A DNA stretch of 64,000 bases, from positions 124,001 through 188,000 of the forward strand of contig NZ_VCPD01000003.1 in assembly GCF_005938215.1 (NCBI RefSeq). Direction: 5' to 3'. Shown in pieces: positions 8,485-19,032 of the stretch. This DNA is from Ruegeria sediminis (lineage in GTDB: Bacteria > Pseudomonadota > Alphaproteobacteria > Rhodobacterales > Rhodobacteraceae). The notes beneath the pieces were generated by a model, which was given only the letters and a program-made list of their open reading frames with translations, was not told the origin of the DNA and made no database searches. Every line of letters starts with the position of its first letter. Position 1 is the stretch's first letter. Position numbers and translations under genes: made by a program.

Positions 8485-9372
8485 ATGGGCGAAATAGAGG
8501 GCAGTTCTACGGCGGCGCACAGCGCGCAGCCCCAGAACGACGACGAACAGACCGAAGAGAAGTCGGGATTTCTTTCACGCATTATTGACGTATTCTCGTC
8601 CTCCGAGACCGACGACGATCCCAAGATGAACGGGCAGGCCGTGGCAAGCGCGCAGCCCCGAGGCATGATCAACCTGCACCGGATGCGGGTCGAGGACGTG
8701 GCGATCCCGACGGCGGAAATCGTCGCGGTGCCAAGCACCATCTCCAAGGACGAACTCGTGCAGGTGTTCCGCGACACCGGCATGTCGCGGATACCGGTCT
8801 ACGAGGGAACGATCGACTCGCCGCTCGGCTTCGTGCACCTCAAGGATTTCGCGCTGACGCATGGCTTCGACGGCAGTTCGGCCGAGTTCGACCTGATGTC
8901 GATGTTGCGGACGCTGCTCTACGTGCCGCCGTCCATGCCGATCGGCGTGCTGCTGACCAAGATGCAGGCCGAGCGCCGCCACCTGGCGCTGGTCATCGAT
9001 GAATACGGTGGCGTGGACGGGCTCTTGACGATCGAGGACCTGATCGAACAGGTCGTGGGCGAGATCGCGGACGAACACGACGCCGACGAGGACAAGCTCT
9101 GGGTGCAGGAAAAACCCGGCTGCTACGTCGTGCAGGCCCGCGCGCCGCTGGAGGATTTCGAGGCCGAGATCGGGCGCTCGCTGACCAGCCACGAGGATGT
9201 GGACGAAGAAGAGATCGACACGCTGGGCGGTCTGGTCTTCATGCTGTCCGGCCGGGTTCCGGCGCGCGGTGAGGTGGTGATCCACCCCGAAGGCCCGGAA
9301 TTCGAGGTGATCGACGCGGATCCGCGCCGCATCAAGCGCCTGCGGGTCATTCTGCCCGGCCACGCTGCATGA
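8485..9372 (+). CDS. CorC/HlyC-type CBS-domain protein
   Basis: A 295-residue soluble protein with a tandem CBS-domain pair (about residues 70-200; MRVEDVAIPTAEIVAVP, then LVIDEYGGVDGLLTIEDLIEQVVGEI) and a C-terminal CorC_HlyC domain (residues 210-290). No membrane helices are present, so it is the CorC-like rather than the full CNNM/HlyC-TlyC membrane form. E. coli CorC is linked to magnesium and cobalt efflux and to envelope integrity. Its last four bases overlap the start of lnt (ATGA), indicating translational coupling. Confidence 0.88.
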   Translation: MGEIEGSSTAAHSAQPQNDDEQTEEKSGFLSRIIDVFSSSETDDDPKMNGQAVASAQPRGMINLHRMRVEDVAIPTAEIVAVPSTISKDELVQVFRDTGMSRIPVYEGTIDSPLGFVHLKDFALTHGFDGSSAEFDLMSMLRTLLYVPPSMPIGVLLTKMQAERRHLALVIDEYGGVDGLLTIEDLIEQVVGEIADEHDADEDKLWVQEKPGCYVVQARAPLEDFEAEIGRSLTSHEDVDEEEIDTLGGLVFMLSGRVPARGEVVIHPEGPEFEVIDADPRRIKRLRVILPGHAA

Positions 9373-10874
9373 AGCCTGCCCACCGCTGGTCCTTCTGGCT
9401 GCGGGCGGCGATGGCGGCCCTGTTGGGGGCCGTCGCGGCCATCGGGCTGGCCCCGTTCCACATCTGGGGCGCCACTCTCGTTTCCCTGGTCCTGCTCTCG
9501 GGCCTGTTCCTGACGGCGGAAACCAGGGTCCGCGCCGCCTGGGTCGGGTGGGCCTACGCCACCGGCTATTTCGGCCATGCCCTGCTGTGGATCGTCGAGC
9601 CCTTTCTGGTCGATCCCGACCGCCACGCATGGATGGCGCCCTTCGCACTGGTGCTGATGGCGGGCGGCATGGCGCTGTTCTGGGCGCCGGCCTTCTGGTT
9701 TGCCCGCAGGCCCGGCGCAGGTCGCGGCGCGCAGGCCTGGCTGCTGGTGCTGGCCCTGTCGCTGGCCGAGATCGCACGCGGCTACGTCCTGACCGGCTTT
9801 CCCTGGGCCGGGCTGGCCCAGATCTGGGTCGACTCGCCTGCCGCGCAGCTTCTGTCGCTGATCGGGCCCTACGGGCTGGGCGCCCTGACCCTGGCCGCCA
9901 CCCTGCCGCTGGGCGCCGGTCTGGTGTCCGGGCCGGGCTGGCGCGGTTTGCCGCGGCTTCTTGCCCCGGCGGCGCTGTTCGGCATCGCGGCCATCGCCTG
10001 CGCTGCTCTGCGCCCCGAGGTTTCGCCGTCCGGGAAAACCGTGCGCCTGACCCAGCCCAACGCCCCCCAGCACCAGAAATGGGATCCGCGATACGCCCCC
10101 GTGTTCTTCGAACGCCTTGTCGGGTACACCGCGGCCGAACCGCGCCCGGACCTGATCGTCTGGCCCGAGACCTCGCTGCCGGTCTGGCTGGAAAACGCGG
10201 CGCCGGCCTTTGGCGTCATTGCCGACGCGGCGCAGGGCGCTCCGGTGGTGCTCGGCATCCAGCGCAGCGCGGACATGCGCATCTACAACTCGCTGGTCTA
10301 TCTGGACGAGGAGGGCCGGCAAGCGGGCCTCTACGACAAGCACCACCTGGTGCCGTTCGGCGAATACGTCCCCTTCGGCGACCTGATGGCCCGGTTCGGG
10401 CTCTACGGTTTCGCGGCGACCACGGGTCAGGGCTTCAGCGCCGGTCCCGGCGCGGCGGTGCTGAGATTGGGCGAACTGGGACTGGCGCTGCCGCTGATCT
10501 GCTACGAGGCGGTGTTCCCACAGGACGTCCGCGCCGCGCCCGAGCGTCCCGCCCTGCTGCTGCAGATCACCAACGACGCTTGGTTCGGCACCCGCTCCGG
10601 CCCCTACCAGCACCTCGCGCAGGCCCAGATGCGGGCGATCGAGCAGGGGGTGCCGATGGTCCGGTCCGCCAATACCGGCGTGTCGGCGATGATCGATCCC
10701 CTGGGCCGGATCACCGCCGCGGTGGCGCTGGGCGAGGCCGGCTTTGCCGATGCCGCGCTGCCCGACCCGCTGCCGCCCACGCTCTATTCCCGTCTTGGCG
10801 ACGGGCCGGTCCTTTTCGCCCTGATTGTCCTGATTGCGCTGATGTCGCGCCGGGCCCGGCCCCCTGCGCGGTAA
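9369..10874 (+). CDS. lnt: Apolipoprotein N-acyltransferase Lnt
   Basis: A 501-residue inner-membrane enzyme. Several transmembrane helices occupy residues 1-215, followed by a periplasmic nitrilase-fold domain and a final C-terminal helix. The catalytic triad is visible: Glu in VWPETSLPVW near residue 266, Lys in YDKHHLVPFGEY near residue 323, Cys in LICYEAVFP near residue 378. Lnt adds the third acyl chain to the N-terminal cysteine of lipoproteins, the last maturation step before Lol sorting. It is translationally coupled to the upstream corC-like gene. Confidence 0.96.
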   Translation: MKPAHRWSFWLRAAMAALLGAVAAIGLAPFHIWGATLVSLVLLSGLFLTAETRVRAAWVGWAYATGYFGHALLWIVEPFLVDPDRHAWMAPFALVLMAGGMALFWAPAFWFARRPGAGRGAQAWLLVLALSLAEIARGYVLTGFPWAGLAQIWVDSPAAQLLSLIGPYGLGALTLAATLPLGAGLVSGPGWRGLPRLLAPAALFGIAAIACAALRPEVSPSGKTVRLTQPNAPQHQKWDPRYAPVFFERLVGYTAAEPRPDLIVWPETSLPVWLENAAPAFGVIADAAQGAPVVLGIQRSADMRIYNSLVYLDEEGRQAGLYDKHHLVPFGEYVPFGDLMARFGLYGFAATTGQGFSAGPGAAVLRLGELGLALPLICYEAVFPQDVRAAPERPALLLQITNDAWFGTRSGPYQHLAQAQMRAIEQGVPMVRSANTGVSAMIDPLGRITAAVALGEAGFADAALPDPLPPTLYSRLGDGPVLFALIVLIALMSRRARPPAR

Positions 10875-10917
10875 TTTCCGATTGACCCCCCGTATCCCTT
10901 TGCTTATCCAATCCTTC

Positions 10918-10965
10918 GCCTGTCACAACGGCTTCCTGGCGTGGCGGGGTAATCTCAATGGAGCG
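10918..10965 (+). ncRNA. SAM/SAH riboswitch upstream of metK
   Basis: The leader contains the conserved core GTCACAACGGCTTCCTGGC (10922-10940), then GTGGCGGG, an AT-rich linker and AATGGAGC. P1 pairs CCTGTCAC (10919-10926) with GTGGCGGG (10941-10948). The pseudoknot pairs GCTTCC (10931-10936) with GGAGC (10960-10964), which is also the metK Shine-Dalgarno. This matches the SAM/SAH riboswitch class known from Rhodobacterales metK leaders, where ligand binding stabilises the pseudoknot and hides the ribosome binding site. It therefore acts as a translational off-switch. No terminator lies between it and the ATG at 10971. Confidence 0.92.
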
Positions 10966-10970
10966 CTTTC

Positions 10971-12152
<1,182 letters not shown>

Positions 12153-12180
12153 GCCCCGGACAGCCGACAACAAAAAAGAA

Positions 12181-12205
12181 ACCCCGCCTCGCGGCGGGGT
12201 TTTTC
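12181..12205. terminator. Bidirectional intrinsic terminator after metK
   Basis: AACCCCGCC and GGCGGGGTT form a 9-base-pair stem with a TCGC loop. Five Ts follow on the + strand, and an A-rich stretch precedes the hairpin and acts as the T run for the minus strand. It serves metK and the convergent outer membrane protein gene. Confidence 0.92.
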
Positions 12206-12224
12206 CGTTCAGCCGCGGCGCCGC

Positions 12225-13202
12225 TCAGAAGCTGATGCCGAACCCGATCGAATAGACGTCGAACACATCGCTCTTGGAATAACCCAGCATCACCCGGGCG
12301 CGTTTCACCCAGGGCAGGCTCGTCTCTTCGACATCCAGCTCGATGCCCGCGCCCAGCGACGCGACCCAGTCGAACCCAAGCGCCTCGTCCTGATCGCCGT
12401 ACAGCCCGGCCACCCCGGCCTGCCAGACCGACCGGACCGGCCGGCCATAGGCCCGCCAATTGCGGATCGGATAGCGCGCCCGCAGCCATGCGGTGGTTGC
12501 CGAGACATCCGCATCGGCATCCACGGTCGAATCGCCGATGGTCTCAAGCTTCATCTCGGTGTGGCGCAGGTAGAAATCGAACTCGCGGTTCGGAGCGTGC
12601 AGCTTGTATTGCAGCTCCAGCGCCGCGCCGTAGCCCATCGTCCACAATTCGCCGTTCCGCAGGAAATCCACGCCGGACCCGGAATTGCCCGAGTTGACGC
12701 CGCTGATCGGATCGACCTCGGCCTGGACGTTGCCGAACGAGATGTTCGCGATGGGGCGCAGGGTCCAGTATTCGTCGATCTCGAAATCCCAGCCAAAGCC
12801 GCCGGTGACCGAAAAGCTGTTCCATTCGGCATTGGCCGTGGTCGTGTTGCTGCCGTCGCTCAGCGTCAGGACCGGGTCGAAACTCTGGTAGCCGCCGAAC
12901 AGTTCTGTGTAGAAAGGCGAGGTTTCGTAGGGGTTCAGCCCATCGCCGATCTGGCCGTACAACAGCTCGGCGTCGCTGCCTTTGAACCGGCCCGCCGACA
13001 CGAAGCGCGCGGCGCGGTTCGGCAGGGCGAGGTATCCCCAGGTCGCCAGCGCCTGATCGGCCAGCGCCTGCTCACCGCCGGGAAAGTCGAAATTCTGCGC
13101 GCCGGCGGGCGTGGCGGCCATGCCGGACATGGCGGCGGCCGAGACAAAGGCCAAGGTCGCGAGGCGGGTCTTGGCAGTGCAGGAGAATTCGGTGCGTTTC
13201 AT
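12225..13202 (-). CDS. Putative outer membrane beta-barrel protein
   Basis: A 325-residue exported protein. The signal peptide runs to about residue 35 (KTRLATLAFVSAAAMSGMAATPAGAQ). The mature part has repeated amphipathic beta-strand patterns, for example WTLRPIANISFGNVQAEV, MGYGAALELQYKLH, VWQAGVAGLYGDQ and LGAGIELDVEE. It ends in FDVYSIGFGISF, with the terminal aromatic residue typical of barrels. I do not recognise a named family. The ATG at 13202 is chosen because it starts the signal peptide; the frame stays open further upstream without meaningful sequence. It converges with metK. Confidence 0.68.
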   Translation of the reverse strand: MKRTEFSCTAKTRLATLAFVSAAAMSGMAATPAGAQNFDFPGGEQALADQALATWGYLALPNRAARFVSAGRFKGSDAELLYGQIGDGLNPYETSPFYTELFGGYQSFDPVLTLSDGSNTTTANAEWNSFSVTGGFGWDFEIDEYWTLRPIANISFGNVQAEVDPISGVNSGNSGSGVDFLRNGELWTMGYGAALELQYKLHAPNREFDFYLRHTEMKLETIGDSTVDADADVSATTAWLRARYPIRNWRAYGRPVRSVWQAGVAGLYGDQDEALGFDWVASLGAGIELDVEETSLPWVKRARVMLGYSKSDVFDVYSIGFGISF

Positions 13203-13410
13203 CTGATTCCCTTTGCCCGGATCGGGGGTGTTATGTTGATCGCTAATAGATCGGGCCGGGATTATGTCAATTGTACCGCGTCGCGATCGCGCCGGTGTGT
13301 GTGATTTTCGCCAGTGATGCGGACGCCCCGCACCGCCGCGCCGGTCGGGCCGGCAGGGGCCGGGATCTGACCCGTTGCGAAGGCGGCGGACAGCGGCTAG
13401 ACCCTCGGAC

Positions 13411-14115
13411 ATGACCCAAGCCAACCGACCCTACCGCAATTTCTACGGCCGCATCCGGGGCAAGACCCTGAAGCAAAGCCAGAGAACCTACCTGACCGAG
13501 GACCTCGCCGCCCTCTCTCCCGGCGCGGTGGACTGGGACAGCAACCCCGAGCGCAGGCCGCTGGATCTGGGCGCCCTGTTCGCGGGCAAGCCGGTCTGGC
13601 TCGAGGTCGGGTTCGGCGGCGGCGAGCATCTGGTGCATCAGGCCGCGGGAAATCCGGATATCGGCATCATCGGGGCCGAACCCTTCATCAACGGCGTCGC
13701 GATGCTGTTGGGCAAGATCCGCCGCGCGGGTGTCGAAAACCTTGCCGTTCACCCCGGCGACGTTCGGGACCTGTTCGACGTGCTGCCGGACCAGAGCATT
13801 TCGCGCGCCTTCCTGCTCTATCCCGACCCCTGGCCCAAGAAACGCCACCACCGCCGCCGCTTCGTCACGCCCGAGCATCTGGGCCCGCTCGCCCGCGTGC
13901 TGAAACCCGGCGCGATCTTCCGGGTGGCGACCGACATCCCGGACTACGTCCGCCAGACGCTCGAAGAGGTCCCGAAGGCCGGGTTCGAATGGCTCGCCGA
14001 ACGCCCCGCGGACTGGCGCGAGCCGTGGGACGACTGGATCTCGACCCGCTACGAACAAAAGGCCCTGCGCGAGGGGCGGGTGCCGCATTACCTGACTTTC
14101 CGCCGCAAGGGCTGA
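13411..14115 (+). CDS. trmB: tRNA (guanine-N7-)-methyltransferase TrmB
   Basis: A 234-residue SAM-dependent methyltransferase of the usual length. The SAM-binding strand is VWLEVGFGGGEHLVHQA, and the family signature YPDPWPKKRHHRRRFV is near residue 137. It makes m7G46 in the variable loop of tRNAs. The ATG at 13411 gives MTQANRPYRNFYGRIRGK, the normal start. It is divergent from the barrel protein gene. Confidence 0.96.
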   Translation: MTQANRPYRNFYGRIRGKTLKQSQRTYLTEDLAALSPGAVDWDSNPERRPLDLGALFAGKPVWLEVGFGGGEHLVHQAAGNPDIGIIGAEPFINGVAMLLGKIRRAGVENLAVHPGDVRDLFDVLPDQSISRAFLLYPDPWPKKRHHRRRFVTPEHLGPLARVLKPGAIFRVATDIPDYVRQTLEEVPKAGFEWLAERPADWREPWDDWISTRYEQKALREGRVPHYLTFRRKG

Positions 14116-14199
14116 CGCCGCGCGACAGGCTCATTGCGGCTGGACCCTCTGCCGCCAATTCGCTAATCGGCTGGTACCGATAGCGCAAAAGGAGCTTCC

Positions 14200-15546
14200 A
14201 TGTCCGGACACGGCACGCCCATCCCGATGACTTCGCATCCCTGCGGCCCGCTGACCGGATCGGCCGAGGTTCCCGGCGACAAGTCGATCTCGCACCGCTC
14301 GCTCATTCTTGGGGCGATGGCGGTCGGAGAAACAAAGATTTCCGGGCTGCTCGAAGGCGAAGACGTGCTGGACACCGCCAAGGCGATGCGCGCCTTCGGG
14401 GCCGAGGTGATCGACCACGGCGGCGGCAACTGGTCGGTGCATGGCGTTGGCGTCGGCGGTTTCGCGGAACCGGATCAGGTGATCGACTGCGGCAATTCCG
14501 GCACCGGCGTGCGCCTGATCATGGGCGCGATGGCAAGTTCCCCGATCACCACGACCTTCACCGGCGACGCCAGCCTGAACAAGCGCCCGATGGCGCGCGT
14601 GACCGATCCGCTGGCGCTGTTCGGCGCACAGGCGGTCGGGCGCTCGGGCGGGCGGCTGCCCATGACCATCGTGGGCGCGGCCGACCCGGTGCCGGTGCGC
14701 TACGAGGTGCCGGTGCCCTCGGCGCAGGTGAAATCCGCGGTGCTGCTGGCGGGCCTCAACGCGCCGGGCAAGACCGTGGTGATCGAAAAGGAAGCCACCC
14801 GCGACCATTCCGAGAGGATGCTGGCCGGCTTCGGCGCCGAGATCACCGTCGAGGATACCGACGAGGGCCGGGTCATCACCCTGACCGGGCGTCCCGAGCT
14901 GAAGCCGCAGGTGATCGCCGTGCCGCGCGACCCGTCAAGCGCCGCCTTCCCGGTCTGCGCGGCCCTGATCACGCCGGGCTCGGACGTGCTGGTGCCGGGT
15001 ATCGGGCTGAACCCGACCCGCGCCGGGCTCTTCACCACACTGCGCGAGATGGGCGCGGATCTGACCTATGAGAACGAGCGCCACGAGGGAGGCGAGCCGG
15101 TGGCGGACCTGCGCGCCCGCTACTCGCCGGACATGAAGGGCATCACCGTGCCGGCCGAACGCGCGGCGTCGATGATCGACGAATACCCGGTGCTCTCGGT
15201 GGTCGCGGCCAATGCCACCGGCACCACCATGATGGGCGGCGTCAAGGAGTTGCGGGTCAAGGAAAGCGACCGCATCGACGCCATGGCCCGCGGCCTGCGC
15301 GCCAACGGCGTCACCGTCGAAGAGGGCGAGGACTGGTGGACGGTCCAGGGCCTGGGCATCGGCGGCGTGCCCGGCGGCGCGACCTGCGAAAGCTTCCTGG
15401 ACCACCGCATCGCCATGTCTTTCATGGTCATGGGCATGGGGGCGCAGAAGCCGGTCTCGGTGGACGATGGCAGCCCGATCGCCACATCCTTCCCGATCTT
15501 CGAACCGCTGATGGCGGGCCTGGGCGCCAGCCTCGAACGGGCATGA
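14200..15546 (+). CDS. aroA: 3-phosphoshikimate 1-carboxyvinyltransferase (EPSP synthase)
   Basis: A 448-residue EPSP synthase. The opening [20 protein letters not shown] block, the [17 protein letters not shown] block near residue 97, and [13 protein letters not shown] near residue 351 are all present. The phosphoenolpyruvate-binding loop reads GNSGTGVR, with Gly-Thr-Gly-Val after NS where glyphosate-sensitive class I enzymes have NAGTAMR; this is the form seen in class II enzymes. It catalyses the sixth step of the shikimate pathway. GGAG lies upstream of the ATG at 14200. The stop overlaps the cmk start by 4 bases. Confidence 0.97.
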   Translation: MSGHGTPIPMTSHPCGPLTGSAEVPGDKSISHRSLILGAMAVGETKISGLLEGEDVLDTAKAMRAFGAEVIDHGGGNWSVHGVGVGGFAEPDQVIDCGNSGTGVRLIMGAMASSPITTTFTGDASLNKRPMARVTDPLALFGAQAVGRSGGRLPMTIVGAADPVPVRYEVPVPSAQVKSAVLLAGLNAPGKTVVIEKEATRDHSERMLAGFGAEITVEDTDEGRVITLTGRPELKPQVIAVPRDPSSAAFPVCAALITPGSDVLVPGIGLNPTRAGLFTTLREMGADLTYENERHEGGEPVADLRARYSPDMKGITVPAERAASMIDEYPVLSVVAANATGTTMMGGVKELRVKESDRIDAMARGLRANGVTVEEGEDWWTVQGLGIGGVPGGATCESFLDHRIAMSFMVMGMGAQKPVSVDDGSPIATSFPIFEPLMAGLGASLERA

Positions 15547-16160
15547 GCTTCACCGTCGCCATAGATGGCCCCGCCGCCGCCGGCAAGGGCACGGTCTCCA
15601 GGGGCGTCGCCCGGCATTTCGGCTTCGCGCATCTGGACACCGGCCTGCTCTACCGGGCCGTCGGCTGGCGCATGTTGCAGGGCGAGGAACCGGTGGCGGC
15701 CGCCGAGGCGCTGGTGGCCGAGGATCTGGAACCCGAGGCGCTGCGCGGCGCCGACGTGGCGCAGGCGGCCAGCAAGGTCGCGGTGATCCCCGAAGTGCGC
15801 GCGGCGCTGGTCGATTTCCAGCGCGCCTTCGCGCGGCGCGCGGGCGGCGCGGTGCTGGACGGGCGCGACATCGGCACGGTGATCTGCCCGGAGGCCGAGG
15901 TAAAGCTCTTCGTCACCGCCAGCCCCGAGGTGCGGGCCGAGCGCCGCTTCCTCGAACTCGACGCCAAGGGGGCGGACGTGACCCGCGCGCAGGTTCTGGC
16001 GGATGTGCGCGAACGCGACGCGCGCGACACGGAACGCAGCGAGGCGCCGCTGAAACCTGCCGACGACGCGGTGCTGCTGGACACATCGGACCTCAGCATC
16101 GAGGACGCGCTGGCCCGCGCCGTCGCCCTGATTCAGCAGAAATTCCCGTCGGCGGGCTGA
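15543..16160 (+). CDS. cmk: Cytidylate kinase
   Basis: A 205-residue P-loop kinase. The Walker A is [18 protein letters not shown] near residue 8, followed by [13 protein letters not shown], the CMP-binding region, and [24 protein letters not shown]. It phosphorylates CMP and dCMP. It is slightly shorter than the E. coli enzyme in the NMP-binding insert. The ATGA overlap with aroA and the rpsA gene downstream match the common aroA-cmk-rpsA order. Confidence 0.95.
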   Translation: MSFTVAIDGPAAAGKGTVSRGVARHFGFAHLDTGLLYRAVGWRMLQGEEPVAAAEALVAEDLEPEALRGADVAQAASKVAVIPEVRAALVDFQRAFARRAGGAVLDGRDIGTVICPEAEVKLFVTASPEVRAERRFLELDAKGADVTRAQVLADVRERDARDTERSEAPLKPADDAVLLDTSDLSIEDALARAVALIQQKFPSAG

Positions 16161-16209
16161 CCCGCCAGCCGCCCATGCGCGCCACGCCGCCCGTTTTCGG
16201 CATTCGTCC

Positions 16210-16238
16210 TTGCAGTGCCTGGGTGAACTCGGTATAGA
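16210..16238 (+). promoter_or_regulatory. Candidate sigma70 promoter for rpsA
   Basis: TTGCAG at 16210-16215 and TATAGA at 16233-16238 are separated by the ideal 17 bases. They lie 50 bases downstream of the cmk stop, leaving a leader of nearly 190 bases before the rpsA ATG. It is the best promoter-like pair in the gap. Confidence 0.55.
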
Positions 16239-16284
16239 GCCTGCGTCGACAAGGCGATTTGAGCCATAAAACAATGAGACGAGC

Positions 16285-16315
16285 AGGGTCGGGAACAGCC
16301 GGCCCTCTTTGTTTT
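16285..16315 (+). promoter_or_regulatory. Hairpin in the rpsA leader, terminator- or attenuator-like
   Basis: AGGGTCGG (16285-16292) pairs with CCGGCCCT (16299-16306) around a GAACAG loop and is followed by CTTTGTTTT. It lies about 45 bases downstream of the promoter candidate and 120 bases before the ATG. It could terminate read-through from cmk, attenuate rpsA, or form part of an S1 autoregulatory leader. Confidence 0.4.
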
Positions 16316-16433
16316 GCGGCATGAGACCCAGGTCGTCTGACCAATCCGTTCCGCCGAAGGCGGGCATCAATCAAGACCGGCGGAGACAACCGCTCGGCCA
16401 GAAAAAGCGAAACGTAAAGGAAAACAACGCCAC

Positions 16434-18110
16434 ATGGCTAACGCATCCATGGAGGAATTCGAAGCCCTCCTCAACGAAAGCTTCGAAATGGACACCCCCG
16501 AAGAGGGCTCTGTCGTCAAAGGCAAGGTCATCGCTATCGAAGCCGGCCAGGCCATCATCGACGTAGGCTACAAGATGGAAGGCCGCGTCGAACTCAAAGA
16601 ATTCGCAAATCCCGGCGAAGCCCCTGAAATCGCCGTCGGCGACGAGGTCGAGGTCTTCCTGCGCGCGGCCGAGAACGCCCGCGGCGAAGCCGTCATCTCG
16701 CGCGAGATGGCCCGCCGCGAAGAGGCATGGGACCGCCTGGAAAAAGCATATGCCGACGATGCCCGCGTCGAAGGCGCCATCTTCGGCCGCGTCAAGGGCG
16801 GCTTCACGGTCGATCTGGGCGGCGCCGTTGCCTTCCTGCCCGGCAGCCAGGTCGATGTGCGCCCCGTGCGCGACGCCGGCCCGCTGATGGGCCTCAAGCA
16901 GCCCTTCCAGATCCTCAAGATGGACCGCCGCCGCGGCAACATCGTGGTCTCGCGCCGCGCCATCCTGGAAGAATCGCGCGCCGAACAGCGCGCCGAAGTC
17001 ATCGGCAACCTGTCCGAAGGCCAGACCGTGGACGGCGTCGTCAAGAACATCACCGAATACGGTGCGTTCGTCGATCTGGGCGGCGTTGACGGCCTGCTGC
17101 ACGTCACCGACATGGCATGGCGCCGCGTGAACCACCCGTCCGAGATCCTGAACATCGGCGAGACCATCAAGGTCCAGGTGATCAAGATCAACAAGGAAAC
17201 CCACCGCATCAGCCTGGGCATGAAGCAGCTGCAGGAAGATCCGTGGGATCTGGTCGGCGCCAAGTACCCGCTGGGTTCGGTCCACAAGGGCCGCGTCACC
17301 AACATCACCGACTACGGCGCCTTCGTCGAGCTGGAGCCGGGTGTCGAAGGTCTGGTGCACGTCTCGGAAATGTCCTGGACCAAGAAGAACGTCCATCCCG
17401 GCAAGATCGTTTCGACCAGCCAGGAAGTCGACGTCATGGTACTGGAAATCGACGGCGCCAAGCGCCGCGTTTCGCTGGGCCTCAAGCAGACCATGCGCAA
17501 CCCGTGGGAAGTCTTTGCGGAAACCCATCCCGAAGGCACCCAGGTCGAAGGCGAAGTCAAGAACATCACCGAGTTCGGTCTGTTCATCGGCCTCGAAGGC
17601 GACATCGACGGCATGGTCCACCTGTCCGACCTGTCGTGGGACGAGCGTGGCGAGGACGCCATCCAGAACTACCGCAAGGGCGACGTCGTCCAGGCGGTCG
17701 TCTCGGAAGTGGATGTCGAGAAAGAGCGCATCTCGCTGTCGATCAAGGCCCTGGGCGGCGACAAGTTCGCCGAGGCCGTGGGCGGCGTGAAGCGTGGCTC
17801 GGTCATCACCGTGAACGTCACCGCGATCGAGGATGGCGGCATCGAGGTGGAATACGAAGGCATGAAGTCCTTCATCCGCCGTTCGGACCTGTCGCGCGAC
17901 CGTTCCGAGCAGCGCCCCGAGCGTTTCTCGGTCGGTGACAAGGTCGATGTCCGCGTGACCAACGTCGACAGCAAGACCCGCCGTCTGGGTCTGTCGATCA
18001 AGGCGCGCGAGATCGCCGAAGAGAAAGAGGCCGTCGAGCAGTACGGCTCGTCCGACTCGGGTGCGTCGCTGGGCGACATCCTGGGCGCGGCCCTGAAGTC
18101 GGGCGAATAA
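16434..18110 (+). CDS. rpsA: 30S ribosomal protein S1
   Basis: A 558-residue protein made of six S1 (OB-fold) domains. The recurring signatures are visible: VKNITEYGAFVDLGGVDGLLHVTDMAW, VTNITDYGAFVELEPGVEGLVHVSEMSW and VKNITEFGLFIGLEGDIDGMVHLSDLSW. S1 binds mRNA on the 30S subunit and helps start translation. The first domains are the more divergent ribosome-anchoring ones. The + strand start at 16434 is preceded by an AAAGGAAAA Shine-Dalgarno. It has its own terminator. Confidence 0.98.
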   Translation: MANASMEEFEALLNESFEMDTPEEGSVVKGKVIAIEAGQAIIDVGYKMEGRVELKEFANPGEAPEIAVGDEVEVFLRAAENARGEAVISREMARREEAWDRLEKAYADDARVEGAIFGRVKGGFTVDLGGAVAFLPGSQVDVRPVRDAGPLMGLKQPFQILKMDRRRGNIVVSRRAILEESRAEQRAEVIGNLSEGQTVDGVVKNITEYGAFVDLGGVDGLLHVTDMAWRRVNHPSEILNIGETIKVQVIKINKETHRISLGMKQLQEDPWDLVGAKYPLGSVHKGRVTNITDYGAFVELEPGVEGLVHVSEMSWTKKNVHPGKIVSTSQEVDVMVLEIDGAKRRVSLGLKQTMRNPWEVFAETHPEGTQVEGEVKNITEFGLFIGLEGDIDGMVHLSDLSWDERGEDAIQNYRKGDVVQAVVSEVDVEKERISLSIKALGGDKFAEAVGGVKRGSVITVNVTAIEDGGIEVEYEGMKSFIRRSDLSRDRSEQRPERFSVGDKVDVRVTNVDSKTRRLGLSIKAREIAEEKEAVEQYGSSDSGASLGDILGAALKSGE

Positions 18111-18138
18111 GCCCAGGTCGCGTCGCGACCGCAAGAAT

Positions 18139-18170
18139 ACGGCCCCGTGCATATGCGCGGGGCCGTTTTT
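18139..18170 (+). terminator. Intrinsic terminator of rpsA
   Basis: ACGGCCCCG (18139-18147) and CGGGGCCGT (18158-18166) form a 9-base-pair GC stem, followed by five Ts. It lies 28 bases after the rpsA stop. Confidence 0.93.
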
Positions 18171-18380
18171 GTTGCGAATCAATAGCTTCCCAAAGCGCCC
18201 CACCAAGGGGTCTTCGGCGCCGCCGACGGGCCGGAATCCGGCCTTCGCCCCGCGATTCGCGCCGGTAAACCCCAAAAATGCGCCTTGCAGGCAAAGAGTC
18301 TGCGTTCCCCCGATCCGGGTTTTTTTCTATACTCACAAACAAATAGACGGGAAAAACCTGACACCTGGGAGGTCGCACGC

Positions 18381-18665
18381 ATGATCCGTTCAGAACTGAT
18401 CCAGAAAATCGCCGATGAGAACCCGCATCTTTATCAGCGTGACGTCGAGCGGATCGTGAACACCGTGTTCGAGGAAGTGACGGATGCCATGTCGCGCGGC
18501 GACAGGGTGGAACTGCGCGGTTTCGGCGCGTTCTCGGTCAAGAAGCGCGACGCGCGGATTGGTCGCAATCCAAGAACCGGCGAAACAGTGCATGTCGAGG
18601 AAAAGTACGTGCCGTTCTTCAAGACCGGCAAGTTGCTCAGGGATCGATTGAACGGAAAAGCCTGA
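18381..18665 (+). CDS. ihfB: Integration host factor subunit beta
   Basis: A 94-residue DNA-bending protein of the HU/IHF family. The beta-arm signature [22 protein letters not shown] is present, with the proline that intercalates into DNA in NPRTG. It pairs with IhfA and bends DNA at specific sites. The ATG at 18381 gives [17 protein letters not shown], the IhfB start, with GGGAGG upstream. A TATACT hexamer at 18328-18333 could be its -10. It follows rpsA, as in many proteobacteria. Confidence 0.95.
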   Translation: MIRSELIQKIADENPHLYQRDVERIVNTVFEEVTDAMSRGDRVELRGFGAFSVKKRDARIGRNPRTGETVHVEEKYVPFFKTGKLLRDRLNGKA

Positions 18666-18669
18666 ACTC

Positions 18670-19023
18670 ATGATGCGCTACATTCGCTACGCCTTTCTGG
18701 CCGCGCTGGGGATCGTCCTGGTCTCCGTCTCTCTTGCCAATTTCGCACTGGTCGAACTGAAGCTGATGCCAGATGAACTCGCCGGGCTCCTCGGCTTCAA
18801 CTTCTCGGTCTCGCTGCCGTTGTTCCTGGTCGTGCTGGGCGGCGTCGCGGCGGGCCTGGTGATCGGCTTCATCTGGGAATGGCTGCGCGAGCACAAGCAT
18901 CGCCGGCAGGCCGACGTGAAGAAGCGCGAGGTGCGCCAACTCGAGCGCGAAGTGAACAAGCTCAAGAAGAAGCAGAACGAGGGCAAGGACGAAGTGCTGG
19001 CCCTTCTGGACGAGGCCGGCTGA
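18670..19023 (+). CDS. LapA-domain (DUF1049) inner membrane protein
   Basis: A 117-residue protein with two transmembrane helices (residues 5-25 and about 43-67) and a charged cytoplasmic C-terminus that looks like a coiled coil (RQADVKKREVRQLEREVNKLKKKQNEGKDEV). This matches the small LapA/YciS-like proteins often encoded next to ihfB or LapB. In E. coli LapA works with LapB on LPS assembly control; no lapB gene is visible here. It starts 4 bases after the ihfB stop. Confidence 0.75.
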   Translation: MMRYIRYAFLAALGIVLVSVSLANFALVELKLMPDELAGLLGFNFSVSLPLFLVVLGGVAAGLVIGFIWEWLREHKHRRQADVKKREVRQLEREVNKLKKKQNEGKDEVLALLDEAG

Positions 19024-19032
19024 GAAAGGCCG

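Noticed and set aside
16371..18275. 634-residue minus-strand frame opposite rpsA
   Set aside because: Its repeated FLG/DLD pattern is the mirror of the six S1 domains; no independent coding evidence.
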